A stretch of 16,532 nt of DNA, from the NCBI GenBank assembly GCA_035505995.1, contig DATJQF010000026.1, forward strand, positions 1-16,532. Direction: 5' to 3'. Position 1 is the first letter of the stretch, and each line of letters starts with the position of its first letter. The position numbers and the translations under genes are program-made. Below the pieces are notes generated by a model. That model had not been told where the DNA came from, ran no database searches, and saw only the letters and a program-made list of their open reading frames with translations. Source of the DNA: DATJQF01 sp035505995 (GTDB lineage: Bacteria; Bacteroidota; Bacteroidia; Bacteroidales; FEN-979). Shown one piece after another: positions 1 through 6,704 of this stretch.

Positions 1-1
1 C

Positions 2-319
2 ACTTTCATCCCGGTGAAGAACCTTTCCCTGGCACTGATCTCAAAATATGTCGGAAGGCAATATATCGACAATACCTCCGACAAGGAGCGGTCGCTCGAT
101 CCTTTCTTCATCAACGGGATTGCGGCAGGATATTCCCTGAAGACCAAATTCTTCAAGGAGATCGGGTTTAACCTGCAGGTCAATAACCTCTTCAGCGTGA
201 AGTATGAGACCAATGCCTGGGTATATCCTTATTATATGAACGGGGTGGAGTATGAAGAGAACGGATATTTCCCCCAGGCTCCCGTCAACTTCCTGGTGGG
301 GATCTCCCTGAAGATTTGA
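2..319 (+). CDS. TonB-dependent outer-membrane receptor, C-terminal fragment (5' end outside window)
   Basis: The frame is open from base 2 and ends at TGA 317-319, giving the last 105 residues of a longer protein; the GTG at 14 is an internal valine, not a start. The fragment reads as final beta-strands of a TonB-dependent receptor. It contains the phrase GFNLQVNNLFSVKYETNAWV, which matches the 'N-L-F-x-x-x-Y' strand near the end of these barrels, and it closes with a strand ending FLVGISLKI. Such receptors import siderophores, cobalamin or glycans through the outer membrane using TonB energy. The substrate cannot be told from this piece. The last residue is Ile rather than the more usual Phe. 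The next gene starts 83 bp downstream. Confidence 0.82.
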   Translation, partial: TFIPVKNLSLALISKYVGRQYIDNTSDKERSLDPFFINGIAAGYSLKTKFFKEIGFNLQVNNLFSVKYETNAWVYPYYMNGVEYEENGYFPQAPVNFLVGISLKI

Positions 320-402
320 TTTTCCGCCCGGTCAGAGCGCCGCAGCAGGAAAAATCCTTATCTTGCAGCGGGAATCCGTACATTTTAAAAATATACTGTG
401 AT

Positions 403-3225
403 ATGAAAACCATCTCATTCCGATTCTTTTTTCCGGGACTCGCACTGTTCATCGCGGCCCTGGCAATGGGTCAGAAATCCACGGTCGACCCGACCACTCC
501 CATCGCCGTCGACCCGAACGTCCGCATCGGCAAGCTGGATAACGGCCTGATGTATTACATCCGGAAAAACGAGAAGCCGGAGAAACGCGTGGAGCTCAGG
601 CTGGTGGTGAATGCCGGGTCGATCCTGGAAAACGACGGGCAGCAGGGACTGGCGCATTTCATGGAGCACATGAATTTCAACGGGTCGAAGACCTTCCCGA
701 AGAATGAGCTGGTCGATTTCCTGCAGAAGACCGGGGTCCGCTTCGGGGCCGATATCAATGCCTATACCGGCTTCGATGAAACCGTCTATATGCTGCAGTT
801 GCCCACCGACGACAGCCTCCTGGTGGAAAAAGGGTACCAGGTGCTGGAGGACTGGGGGCATAATGCGCTGCTCGATGACCGGGAGATCGATAAGGAGCGC
901 GGCGTCATCGTCGAGGAATGGAGGATGGGCCTGGGAGCCCAGGACCGGATGCTGAAGAAGGTGTTCCCCATCGCTTTCCAGGGCTCCAAATATGCCGAGC
1001 GGATCCCCATCGGGAAAGTGGATATCATCGAAAACTTCAAGCATGATTCGCTGCGCGCCTTTTATCATGACTGGTACCGTCCCGACCTGATGGCGGTCGT
1101 GGTGGTGGGCGATATCAACCCGGACCAGGCGGAAGCCAGGATCCGGGCCCATTTCTCGGGAATTTCTAATCCTGTCAACCAAAAACCCCGGACCGTTTAT
1201 GATATCCCGGACAACAAGGACCCGCTGATCGCCATCGCCACCGATAAGGAAGCCACCTACAATATGGTCCTGCTGTTCTACAAGCATCCGAAGGATACGG
1301 TAAAAACCCTGGGAGATTTCCGGGACGACCTGATCGGCAAATTGTACACAGAAATGCTGAACCAGCGGTTCAGCGAGATCACGCAGAAGCCGGAGTCGCC
1401 TTTTATTATGGCCTCTTCCGAATACGGCCAATTCCTGGCCCGCACCAAGGATTCGTATGTGCTGACGGCCATGTCGAAGGAAAACGAGATCGATAAAAGC
1501 CTGGCCACGCTGTTGGAGGAGAACGAACGGGTCAAACGATTCGGATTCACCGCCACGGAATTCGAGCGGGAAAAAGACGAGCTTTTGAGCCGGTATGAGC
1601 AAGCTGCAAAAGAATTCGACAAAACGGAATCCGCCCGTCTTTGCGGGGAATATGTCGACAACTACCTGTCGCAGGATCCGATCCCGGGTCCCCAGAAGGA
1701 ATTCAAGTATGTTAAAAACCTGCTTCCCGGGATACAGCTCGACGAGGTGAATGCCAAAGCCAGGGAGTGGATCACCGGCGACAATCTCGCGATCGTGATC
1801 ATGGCGCCGGACAAGGAGAATGTGAAGGTGCCGGCCGAAGCGGAGGTCCGGCAGATCCTGGCCCAGTCCCGGACCGCGGAGATCACCCCGTATGTGGATA
1901 AGTTCACCGAACAGCCGCTGGTTGCGGGCGATATAACGAAAGGCAGCATGACCGGCCGCAAGGAGAACCCGGAGCTGGGGTACACGGAGCTCACCCTGTC
2001 GAACGGGGTGACCGTGGTGCTTAAGCCCACGACCTTCAAGAACGACGAGATCCTGGTCTCCGCGTACAGCCCCGGGGGCAACTCGTTATACCCGGATAAT
2101 GAATTCATGTCGGCCTATTACGCCGCGGATATCGTGGATATGAGCGGGGCGGGCAACTTCGACAACATCGCTCTTGAAAAGAAGCTCAAAGGCAAGAATG
2201 TGTCGGTGAGCCCGTACATCGAGGATGTCAAAGAGGGTTTCCGGGGCCACAGCACCCCCAAGGATTTTGAGACCCTGCTGCAGCTCATCTATCTTTATTT
2301 CACCGGCCCCCGTAAAGATACCACCGCCTTCAAAGCGTTCGTATCCCAGATGGAAACCCAGTCGAAATTTATCGGGAACAACCCGATCTATTCCTTTTAC
2401 GATACGCTCTACAAGATCGCTTATCCGGGTTACCGCCGGATGATCCTGCTGCCGTCGGCCGCCCGACTGAAAGAGATCAACCTGGACCAGGCTTACCAGG
2501 TATACCGGGACCGGTTTGCCGATGCCGGCGATTTTAAATTCTTCGTCGTCGGGAATTTCACGATCGATTCCATAACGCCTTTGATCGAACAGTACCTGGG
2601 CAGCCTTCCTTCCCTGCACCGGAACGAGACCTGGAAAGATGTCTCCCCGAAATTTGCGGAAGGCAAGGTTAACCTGACGCTGAATAAGGGAACGGATCCA
2701 CAGGGCATGGTGGGGATCGTCATGGAGGAACCCCTCGAATGGAAGGAAAATAACCTGGTGTACCTGAGAATGCTCCAGGAGGTCCTTTCCATCAAGCTGG
2801 TGGAAGTGATCCGCGAAAAGCTCAGCGGGGTGTATTCCCCGCGGGTGATCTTCCGGTGGGATGAGTATCCCAAACCGACCTGCGACCTGATCATTAACTT
2901 CGGGTGCGCCCCCGGTTCCACGGATAAGCTCACGGATGCCGTTTTCAAGATCCTCAAAAAGATCCGGAAGAGCGGCCCGACCCAGGTGGACCTGGAAAAG
3001 GCAAAGGAGGCGCTGATCCGGGAGCGCGAGACCGACGTGCAGAAGAACAGCTTCTGGCTCGATAAACTGGAAGCGGTCTATTTCAACCAGGCGGATCCGG
3101 CGCTGACTTTAACCTATAAAGACCGTGTGAATGCAGTCACGGTGGACGACCTGAAAAAGGCGGCCGATACCTATATCGACCCGGAACATTATGTCCGGGC
3201 CGTGCTCAAGCCGCAGAAAAAGTAA
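403..3225 (+). CDS. Secreted M16-family zinc metallopeptidase (pitrilysin/insulinase-like, two repeats)
   Basis: A protein of 940 residues starting at ATG 403. The frame is open upstream to 316, but this start gives a clean signal peptide (MKTISFRFFFPGLALFIAAL, cleavage probably after AMG). The inverted zinc motif HxxEH is at residues 85-89 (HFMEH). The third ligand is probably E172 in the ERGVIVEEW segment, with E165 matching the second conserved Glu of pitrilysin. Residues from about 560 form a second M16 half without HxxEH, as expected for the catalytically silent half of two-repeat M16 enzymes. Family members cut short peptides inside a closed chamber. Location is inferred to be periplasmic or surface. 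A 7/8 match to the -7 box (TACATTTT, 379-386) lies upstream, without a properly spaced -33 element. The stop codon directly abuts smpB, so the two are probably cotranscribed. Confidence 0.93.
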   Translation: MKTISFRFFFPGLALFIAALAMGQKSTVDPTTPIAVDPNVRIGKLDNGLMYYIRKNEKPEKRVELRLVVNAGSILENDGQQGLAHFMEHMNFNGSKTFPKNELVDFLQKTGVRFGADINAYTGFDETVYMLQLPTDDSLLVEKGYQVLEDWGHNALLDDREIDKERGVIVEEWRMGLGAQDRMLKKVFPIAFQGSKYAERIPIGKVDIIENFKHDSLRAFYHDWYRPDLMAVVVVGDINPDQAEARIRAHFSGISNPVNQKPRTVYDIPDNKDPLIAIATDKEATYNMVLLFYKHPKDTVKTLGDFRDDLIGKLYTEMLNQRFSEITQKPESPFIMASSEYGQFLARTKDSYVLTAMSKENEIDKSLATLLEENERVKRFGFTATEFEREKDELLSRYEQAAKEFDKTESARLCGEYVDNYLSQDPIPGPQKEFKYVKNLLPGIQLDEVNAKAREWITGDNLAIVIMAPDKENVKVPAEAEVRQILAQSRTAEITPYVDKFTEQPLVAGDITKGSMTGRKENPELGYTELTLSNGVTVVLKPTTFKNDEILVSAYSPGGNSLYPDNEFMSAYYAADIVDMSGAGNFDNIALEKKLKGKNVSVSPYIEDVKEGFRGHSTPKDFETLLQLIYLYFTGPRKDTTAFKAFVSQMETQSKFIGNNPIYSFYDTLYKIAYPGYRRMILLPSAARLKEINLDQAYQVYRDRFADAGDFKFFVVGNFTIDSITPLIEQYLGSLPSLHRNETWKDVSPKFAEGKVNLTLNKGTDPQGMVGIVMEEPLEWKENNLVYLRMLQEVLSIKLVEVIREKLSGVYSPRVIFRWDEYPKPTCDLIINFGCAPGSTDKLTDAVFKILKKIRKSGPTQVDLEKAKEALIRERETDVQKNSFWLDKLEAVYFNQADPALTLTYKDRVNAVTVDDLKKAADTYIDPEHYVRAVLKPQKK

Positions 3226-3669
3226 ATGGAGCGGAAGGTTGAAATAAAGAATAAAAAGGCCGGCCATGAATACTTCCTGGTCCAGGAATTCACGGCGGGC
3301 ATCCAGCTGACCGGCACCGAGATCAAGTCGATCCGCGACGGCAAGGCCAGCATCGTGGATGCCTATTGCATGTTCCGCGGCGAGGAACTGTTTGTGATCA
3401 ATATGCATATTGCCGAGTATGGCTACGGCACATACAACAACCATCTTCCCAAGCGCGACCGGAAATTGCTGCTGACCCGCAGGGAACTCCGGAAACTGAA
3501 CGTCCGGGTCAAGGAGCGCGGATTCACGATCGTTCCCACGCTGCTGTTCATCAATGATAAGGGGTTGGCCAAGCTCACCATCTGCCTGGCACGGGGCAAG
3601 CATCATTATGACAAAAGGGAATCCCTTAAGCAAAAAGATATCAAAAGGGAGATTGAACGGCATCAGTAA
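3226..3669 (+). CDS. smpB: SsrA-binding protein SmpB (trans-translation)
   Basis: A protein of 147 residues, close to the usual 150-160. SmpB binds the tRNA-like part of tmRNA and brings it to ribosomes stalled on broken mRNA, so the incomplete protein is tagged for proteolysis. Visible signatures are the N-terminal KNKKAGHEYF segment, the LTGTEIKSIRDGKASIVDAY core of the OB fold, and the basic C-terminal tail GKHHYDKRESLKQKDIKREI that folds into the ribosomal mRNA channel. ATG 3226 follows the TAA of the M16 peptidase with no intervening base, which suggests translational coupling. No tmRNA gene (ssrA) is visible in the window. ClpX, which degrades SsrA-tagged products, lies about 7 kb downstream. 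Confidence 0.97.
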   Translation: MERKVEIKNKKAGHEYFLVQEFTAGIQLTGTEIKSIRDGKASIVDAYCMFRGEELFVINMHIAEYGYGTYNNHLPKRDRKLLLTRRELRKLNVRVKERGFTIVPTLLFINDKGLAKLTICLARGKHHYDKRESLKQKDIKREIERHQ

Positions 3670-3710
3670 ACCATCCCGGTCCCTGTGATAATTGGGAACT
3701 CAACGTGAGG

Positions 3711-4547
3711 CTATTTTTTCCCGAATTTAAATTTTATCCCGAAAAGCAACCCGACATTGCTGAAAGAGAAATTGGTCCGTAATTCTTCCCTGGGCTGGTC
3801 CTGCGGCGGAGTGGTCCCGAAGCTTTCGTCGAGAACCTTCACATATTTCTTTTCTTTCTGATAAACGGTCATCGAGCCCAGCTGATCTTCCCCGTCCACC
3901 GTGGATTCGGTAAGCTTGGACTTTTTCGGCGAATAGCTGATGCCGCTGTAGTTGACCTCCAGATTCAGCGCGATCAGGTGCGAAAGGTTCCATTCGACCC
4001 CTGCCCCTGCCTGGATCCCCACGGCCACGCCGCTATAATAAAATTCAGTCTCATCCTCGTCATAATCGGTGCTCGTGGCCCGGGTGGCTTCATAATCCCG
4101 GAACATGACGGGAACCACGCCGATCATGATCCCGAAATGGGCATAAGGGTTCACCTTCCAGAGATTCGGGTTCAGTACGAAGGTCGGGATGATGGAGAAC
4201 ATACTGCCGTAAACCCTCGTTTCCGTGGTCCATCCCCCGACCAGGTCGGAAGTGGTCGTGCCCTTCAGGGATACTCCGAACGCTTCATTCAGGATCAGTT
4301 CCACCCCGCAGTAATGCTTGAACTGGTAGCCCGCCGCGATGTTGAAAAATGCCCCGCTTCCCAGGTTCATCGGAAGCGATGTGATGGAATACGAATTATT
4401 CCCGTGATCCACTTCACTGAAAAGCTGGTCGTAGCTGGAATTCGTACCTAATGCGCCCCCTAAACCCACCCGGGCATAAAATCCCTGGCCCATCATCAAG
4501 GCGGGGATGAAAAACAGGATCGTTAAACTGATTACTACTTTTTTCAT
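3711..4547 (-). CDS. Outer-membrane beta-barrel protein, porin-like, unknown ligand
   Basis: A protein of 278 residues with a clear signal peptide (MKKVVISLTILFFIPALMMG, then Q). The mature part alternates hydrophobic and polar residues in short strands rich in Gly, Tyr and Phe, such as GFYARVGLGGALG at the start and FSNVGLLFGIKFKFG at the end. This fits an 8-10-stranded barrel of the broad 'outer membrane protein beta-barrel' group common in Bacteroidota. An acidic stretch (DYDEDETEF) probably forms an extracellular loop. I see no OmpA-type peptidoglycan domain. The gene converges on smpB (41 bp gap) and is divergent from the thioredoxin-fold gene. No good TAnnTTTG box was found in its 75-100 bp upstream region. 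The function cannot be inferred beyond an outer-membrane location. Confidence 0.8.
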   Translation of the reverse strand: MKKVVISLTILFFIPALMMGQGFYARVGLGGALGTNSSYDQLFSEVDHGNNSYSITSLPMNLGSGAFFNIAAGYQFKHYCGVELILNEAFGVSLKGTTTSDLVGGWTTETRVYGSMFSIIPTFVLNPNLWKVNPYAHFGIMIGVVPVMFRDYEATRATSTDYDEDETEFYYSGVAVGIQAGAGVEWNLSHLIALNLEVNYSGISYSPKKSKLTESTVDGEDQLGSMTVYQKEKKYVKVLDESFGTTPPQDQPREELRTNFSFSNVGLLFGIKFKFGKK

Positions 4548-4627
4548 AGCTGTTTGTTTTAGTGTGATATAACCTCCTGAAGACTCCTAATAATTGTTAA
4601 AGTAAAGTAATTTCCATCAAAGATGTC

Positions 4628-4635
4628 TAATTTTG
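4628..4635 (+). promoter_or_regulatory. Putative -7 promoter box TAATTTTG for the thioredoxin-fold gene
   Basis: The sequence matches the Bacteroidota -7 consensus TAnnTTTG at every fixed position. Transcription would start about 7 bp downstream, near 4642, only about 8 bp before ATG 4650. No TTG element is seen 17-23 bp upstream, so the promoter rests on the -7 box alone. If real, it excludes the upstream ATG at 4623 as the start codon. Confidence 0.45.
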
Positions 4636-4649
4636 TTGAAATTTTTCCC

Positions 4650-5225
4650 ATGTCCAGAACGGCGCTTTTCGTGTTGTTTTCGATCGCGGCGTCATTTTAT
4701 GCCAGAGAGGGGTTTCCCCAGGTTACTTCCCAGGAGAAGCAGGCAGAGGGAAGCGGAGACCATATCAAATGGTACAGCTTTGAGGATGCCTATCAGCTGA
4801 ATAAGAAGAAGCCGAAGAAGATCTTTATCGATGTATACACCGACTGGTGCGGTTGGTGCAAGAAGATGGATGCCGAAACTTTCACCAACCCGGTCATCGT
4901 AAAATACATGAAGAAGAACTTTTATTGCGTGAAGCTGAATGCAGAGCGCAAGGATACGGTGGTGATCGACGGCGTGACCTTCGTCAACAAGAATCCCGCC
5001 GCCAAGAGATCCACCCATCAGCTGGCGGTAGAGCTGCTGAAAGGAAATATGTCTTACCCCTCCTATGTATTCCTGAATGAGAAAAGCCAGTGGCTGACGG
5101 TCGTTCCGGGATACCAGGCGCCGAAATCATTCGAGCCGATCCTGCACTATTTCGGCGACGACGCTTATAAAAACAATATACCCTGGGAAGAATTTCAGTC
5201 GACGTTCAAAGGGGAGATCAAGTAA
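4650..5225 (+). CDS. Exported thioredoxin-fold protein with CGWC active site
   Basis: The call is a periplasmic or lipid-free envelope thiol protein of the thioredoxin family. With the start at ATG 4650 it has 191 residues and a signal-like N-terminus (MSRTALFVLFSIAASFYA). The redox motif WCGWCKKM is at about residues 66-73 and the cis-proline loop is seen as SYPSYVF. An in-frame ATG at 4623 would add nine residues including a Glu in front of the signal peptide; I prefer 4650 because a perfect -7 promoter box lies between the two. An insertion with DTVVIDGVTFVNKNPAAKR sits between the active site and the cis-Pro loop, as in thioredoxin_7-type proteins. Whether it is a reductase, isomerase or thiol carrier cannot be told. 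The gene ends 6 bp before an intrinsic terminator. Confidence 0.85.
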   Translation: MSRTALFVLFSIAASFYAREGFPQVTSQEKQAEGSGDHIKWYSFEDAYQLNKKKPKKIFIDVYTDWCGWCKKMDAETFTNPVIVKYMKKNFYCVKLNAERKDTVVIDGVTFVNKNPAAKRSTHQLAVELLKGNMSYPSYVFLNEKSQWLTVVPGYQAPKSFEPILHYFGDDAYKNNIPWEEFQSTFKGEIK

Positions 5226-5231
5226 ACAGTT

Positions 5232-5262
5232 GACCGGGCAAACAAGCGACCCGGTTTTTTTT
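5232..5262 (+). terminator. Rho-independent terminator after the thioredoxin-fold gene
   Basis: A perfect 6-bp inverted repeat, ACCGGG (5233-5238) and CCCGGT (5250-5255), is extended by one G-T pair, has an 11-nt loop, and runs directly into eight T residues (5255-5262). Stem, loop and U-tract point to termination on the plus strand only. On the minus strand no T-run follows the hairpin, so it should not serve the tRNA-His transcript. Confidence 0.85.
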
Positions 5263-5263
5263 C

Positions 5264-5291
5264 GGACTTCAGACTTCACACTTCAGACTTG
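5264..5291. repeat. Four-copy 7-bp tandem repeat (consensus AGACTTC)
   Basis: Four back-to-back heptamers are seen: GGACTTC, AGACTTC, ACACTTC and AGACTTG. They fill the gap between the terminator U-tract and the 3' end of tRNA-His, which begins 7 bp further on. Read on the minus strand the unit is GAAGTCT. The array lies where the tRNA-His primary transcript would be trailing, but no function can be assigned from the sequence. Confidence 0.75.
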
Positions 5292-5297
5292 TCCCTG

Positions 5298-5372
5298 GGT
5301 GGAAGATGGGACTCGAACCCACGGCCTTCAGAGCCACAATCTGACGCTCTAACCAACTGAGCTACATCCACC
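5298..5372 (-). tRNA. tRNA-His (anticodon GTG)
   Basis: The minus strand folds as a full cloverleaf. The acceptor is GTGGATG with CTTCCAC, the D arm carries TAGCTCAGTTGGTTAGAGC, the anticodon stem TCAGA/TCTGA encloses loop TTGTGGC (anticodon GTG at 5335-5337), and the T arm carries GTTCGAGTC. An encoded G at -1 (5372) can pair with C73 (5298), the identity element of histidine tRNAs. One acceptor pair is a T-T mismatch. No complete CCA is encoded, so the tail must be added enzymatically. A perfect -7 box lies 13 bp upstream. Confidence 0.95.
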
Positions 5373-5385
5373 ATGTAAGAGGGCG

Positions 5386-5393
5386 CAAAAGTA
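5386..5393 (-). promoter_or_regulatory. -7 promoter box TACTTTTG for tRNA-His
   Basis: Read on the minus strand this matches TAnnTTTG perfectly. It ends 13 bp before the 5' base of tRNA-His, so the primary transcript would carry a leader of only about six bases. No TTG element was found at -33 spacing. Confidence 0.6.
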
Positions 5394-5442
5394 CATATTT
5401 TCCGGGGAAATGAAAAATGCTCCGGCGTGTACCCGTTTTCAA

Positions 5443-5450
5443 TAAATTTG
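5443..5450 (+). promoter_or_regulatory. -7 promoter box TAAATTTG for the ABC permease gene
   Basis: A perfect match to TAnnTTTG, facing away from the tRNA-His promoter 50 bp to its left. The expected transcription start, near 5457, is about 12 bp before the TTG start codon at 5469 and coincides with the in-frame stop that closes the reading frame upstream. No -33 TTG was found. Confidence 0.55.
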
Positions 5451-5468
5451 CGACCATAACCGCCACTC

Positions 5469-6704
5469 TTGCCGCTCTTCCGCCATACCCGGTATGAATC
5501 TTCAGGAAGCCTCTCCCGACAGTCCTGGCTGAAGTTCCGTCGGAACCGGCTGGGCATGGCCGCTCTTATTTTCATCCTGCTCACCGCCGTCGCCGCCATC
5601 CTGGGCTACCTGATCACCCCCGATAAAACTCCCTATGCAAACGACCAGTACCTGGAGCTGGGGCTGAAAAAGCCGGGCACACAAGTGACCTTCCTGCTGG
5701 TGCATAAAAGCGAGATGCCGGAACCGGGCAATCTCCTGCACACGATGCTGTGGGGACGAAAGAATGAATACACGGCTATCCCGATCAGCGGGTTCCATTT
5801 TGACGGGACCAGCCTGGTCGTCAACGAATACAGCGACGCTCCCGGACCCGTTGCCCGGACAGCCCGGTATAATCTTGCCGCGATCGTTTATCCGCTGCCG
5901 GCCGACACTGCAGGCATGCGGACGGTGAACGGCAGCCTGGTCTTCAGGGATCTCACCGGAAGAGTGATCCGGGTACCGGTGGAAGAACTTTCCATCGAAG
6001 TGCTGACGCATCATATCGTTAAGCGCAGGTTCCTGCTCGGGACCGATCGCTTCGGCAGGGATCTGTTCAGCCAGCTGCTGATCGGGACCCGGGTCAGCCT
6101 GTCGGTGGGATTCATCTCGGTGTTCATTTCCCTCGTGATCGGGATCCTGATCGGCTCCCTGGGCGGGTTCTTCCGGGGACGGATCGACAGTGTGGTGGTC
6201 TGGTTCATCAATGTCGTCTGGTCCATCCCTACGCTGCTGCTGGTGATCGCCATCACCTTTGCCCTCGGCAAAGGGTTCTGGCAGGTTTTTGTCGCCGTGG
6301 GGCTGACCATGTGGGTGGAAGTGGCGCGGGTGGTCAGGGGACAGATCCTGGGCATCCGCGAGAAGGAATACGTGGAAGCCGGAAGGGCGCTGGGATTCTC
6401 AAATTTCCGCATTGTCTTCCATCACATCCTCCCGAATATCATGGGGGTGGTCATCGTGATTGCGGCAGCCAATTTCGCGTCGGCGATCCTCCTGGAGGCG
6501 GGCCTGAGCTTCCTGGGGATCGGAGTGCAGCCTCCCGTGCCTTCGTGGGGGTCGATGATCCGGGAGAACTACGGGTATATCATCCTGGATTCCGCCTACC
6601 TCGCCATCATCCCGGGCGTCGCGATCATGCTGCTGGTACTGGCGTTCATGCTGGTGGGAAATGCACTGCGGGACGCGCTGGACGTAAGGACTTCAGCGGT
6701 ATGA
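5469..6704 (+). CDS. Oligopeptide/dipeptide-type ABC transporter permease (OppC/DppC family)
   Basis: A protein of 411 residues. The cytoplasmic N-terminus SWLKFRRNRLGM precedes TM1 (about 29-49). The block LGTDRFGRDLFSQLL (190-204) opens the permease domain, and the EAA loop that docks to the ATPase is EAGRALG...ILPN (303-323). At least four further TM segments follow up to about 397. The start is taken as TTG 5469: the frame is closed by a stop at 5457, and the first ATG (5556) would remove the FRRNRLGM segment and part of TM1. Residues about 51-187 form an external insert, whereas the linker is only some 30-40 residues in ordinary OppC proteins. No partner permease, ATPase or binding protein is nearby. 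The last 12 bp overlap the end of the convergent gene. Confidence 0.9.
   Translation: MPLFRHTRYESSGSLSRQSWLKFRRNRLGMAALIFILLTAVAAILGYLITPDKTPYANDQYLELGLKKPGTQVTFLLVHKSEMPEPGNLLHTMLWGRKNEYTAIPISGFHFDGTSLVVNEYSDAPGPVARTARYNLAAIVYPLPADTAGMRTVNGSLVFRDLTGRVIRVPVEELSIEVLTHHIVKRRFLLGTDRFGRDLFSQLLIGTRVSLSVGFISVFISLVIGILIGSLGGFFRGRIDSVVVWFINVVWSIPTLLLVIAITFALGKGFWQVFVAVGLTMWVEVARVVRGQILGIREKEYVEAGRALGFSNFRIVFHHILPNIMGVVIVIAAANFASAILLEAGLSFLGIGVQPPVPSWGSMIRENYGYIILDSAYLAIIPGVAIMLLVLAFMLVGNALRDALDVRTSAV

Noticed and set aside
415..1602. 395-codon minus-strand frame opposite the M16 peptidase
   Set aside because: Antisense shadow of a conserved catalytic domain with no promoter or protein-like composition.
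3670..3720. Possible terminator between smpB and the convergent barrel gene
   Set aside because: Only a 4-bp stem (CTCA/TGAG) and an imperfect GGTCCC/GGGAAC pair are present; the T-run is coding sequence of the opposite gene.
4548..4622. Promoter for the minus-strand barrel gene
   Set aside because: The best match (TACTTTAA) has two mismatches in the -7 box and its TTTG is only 13 bp away, too short.
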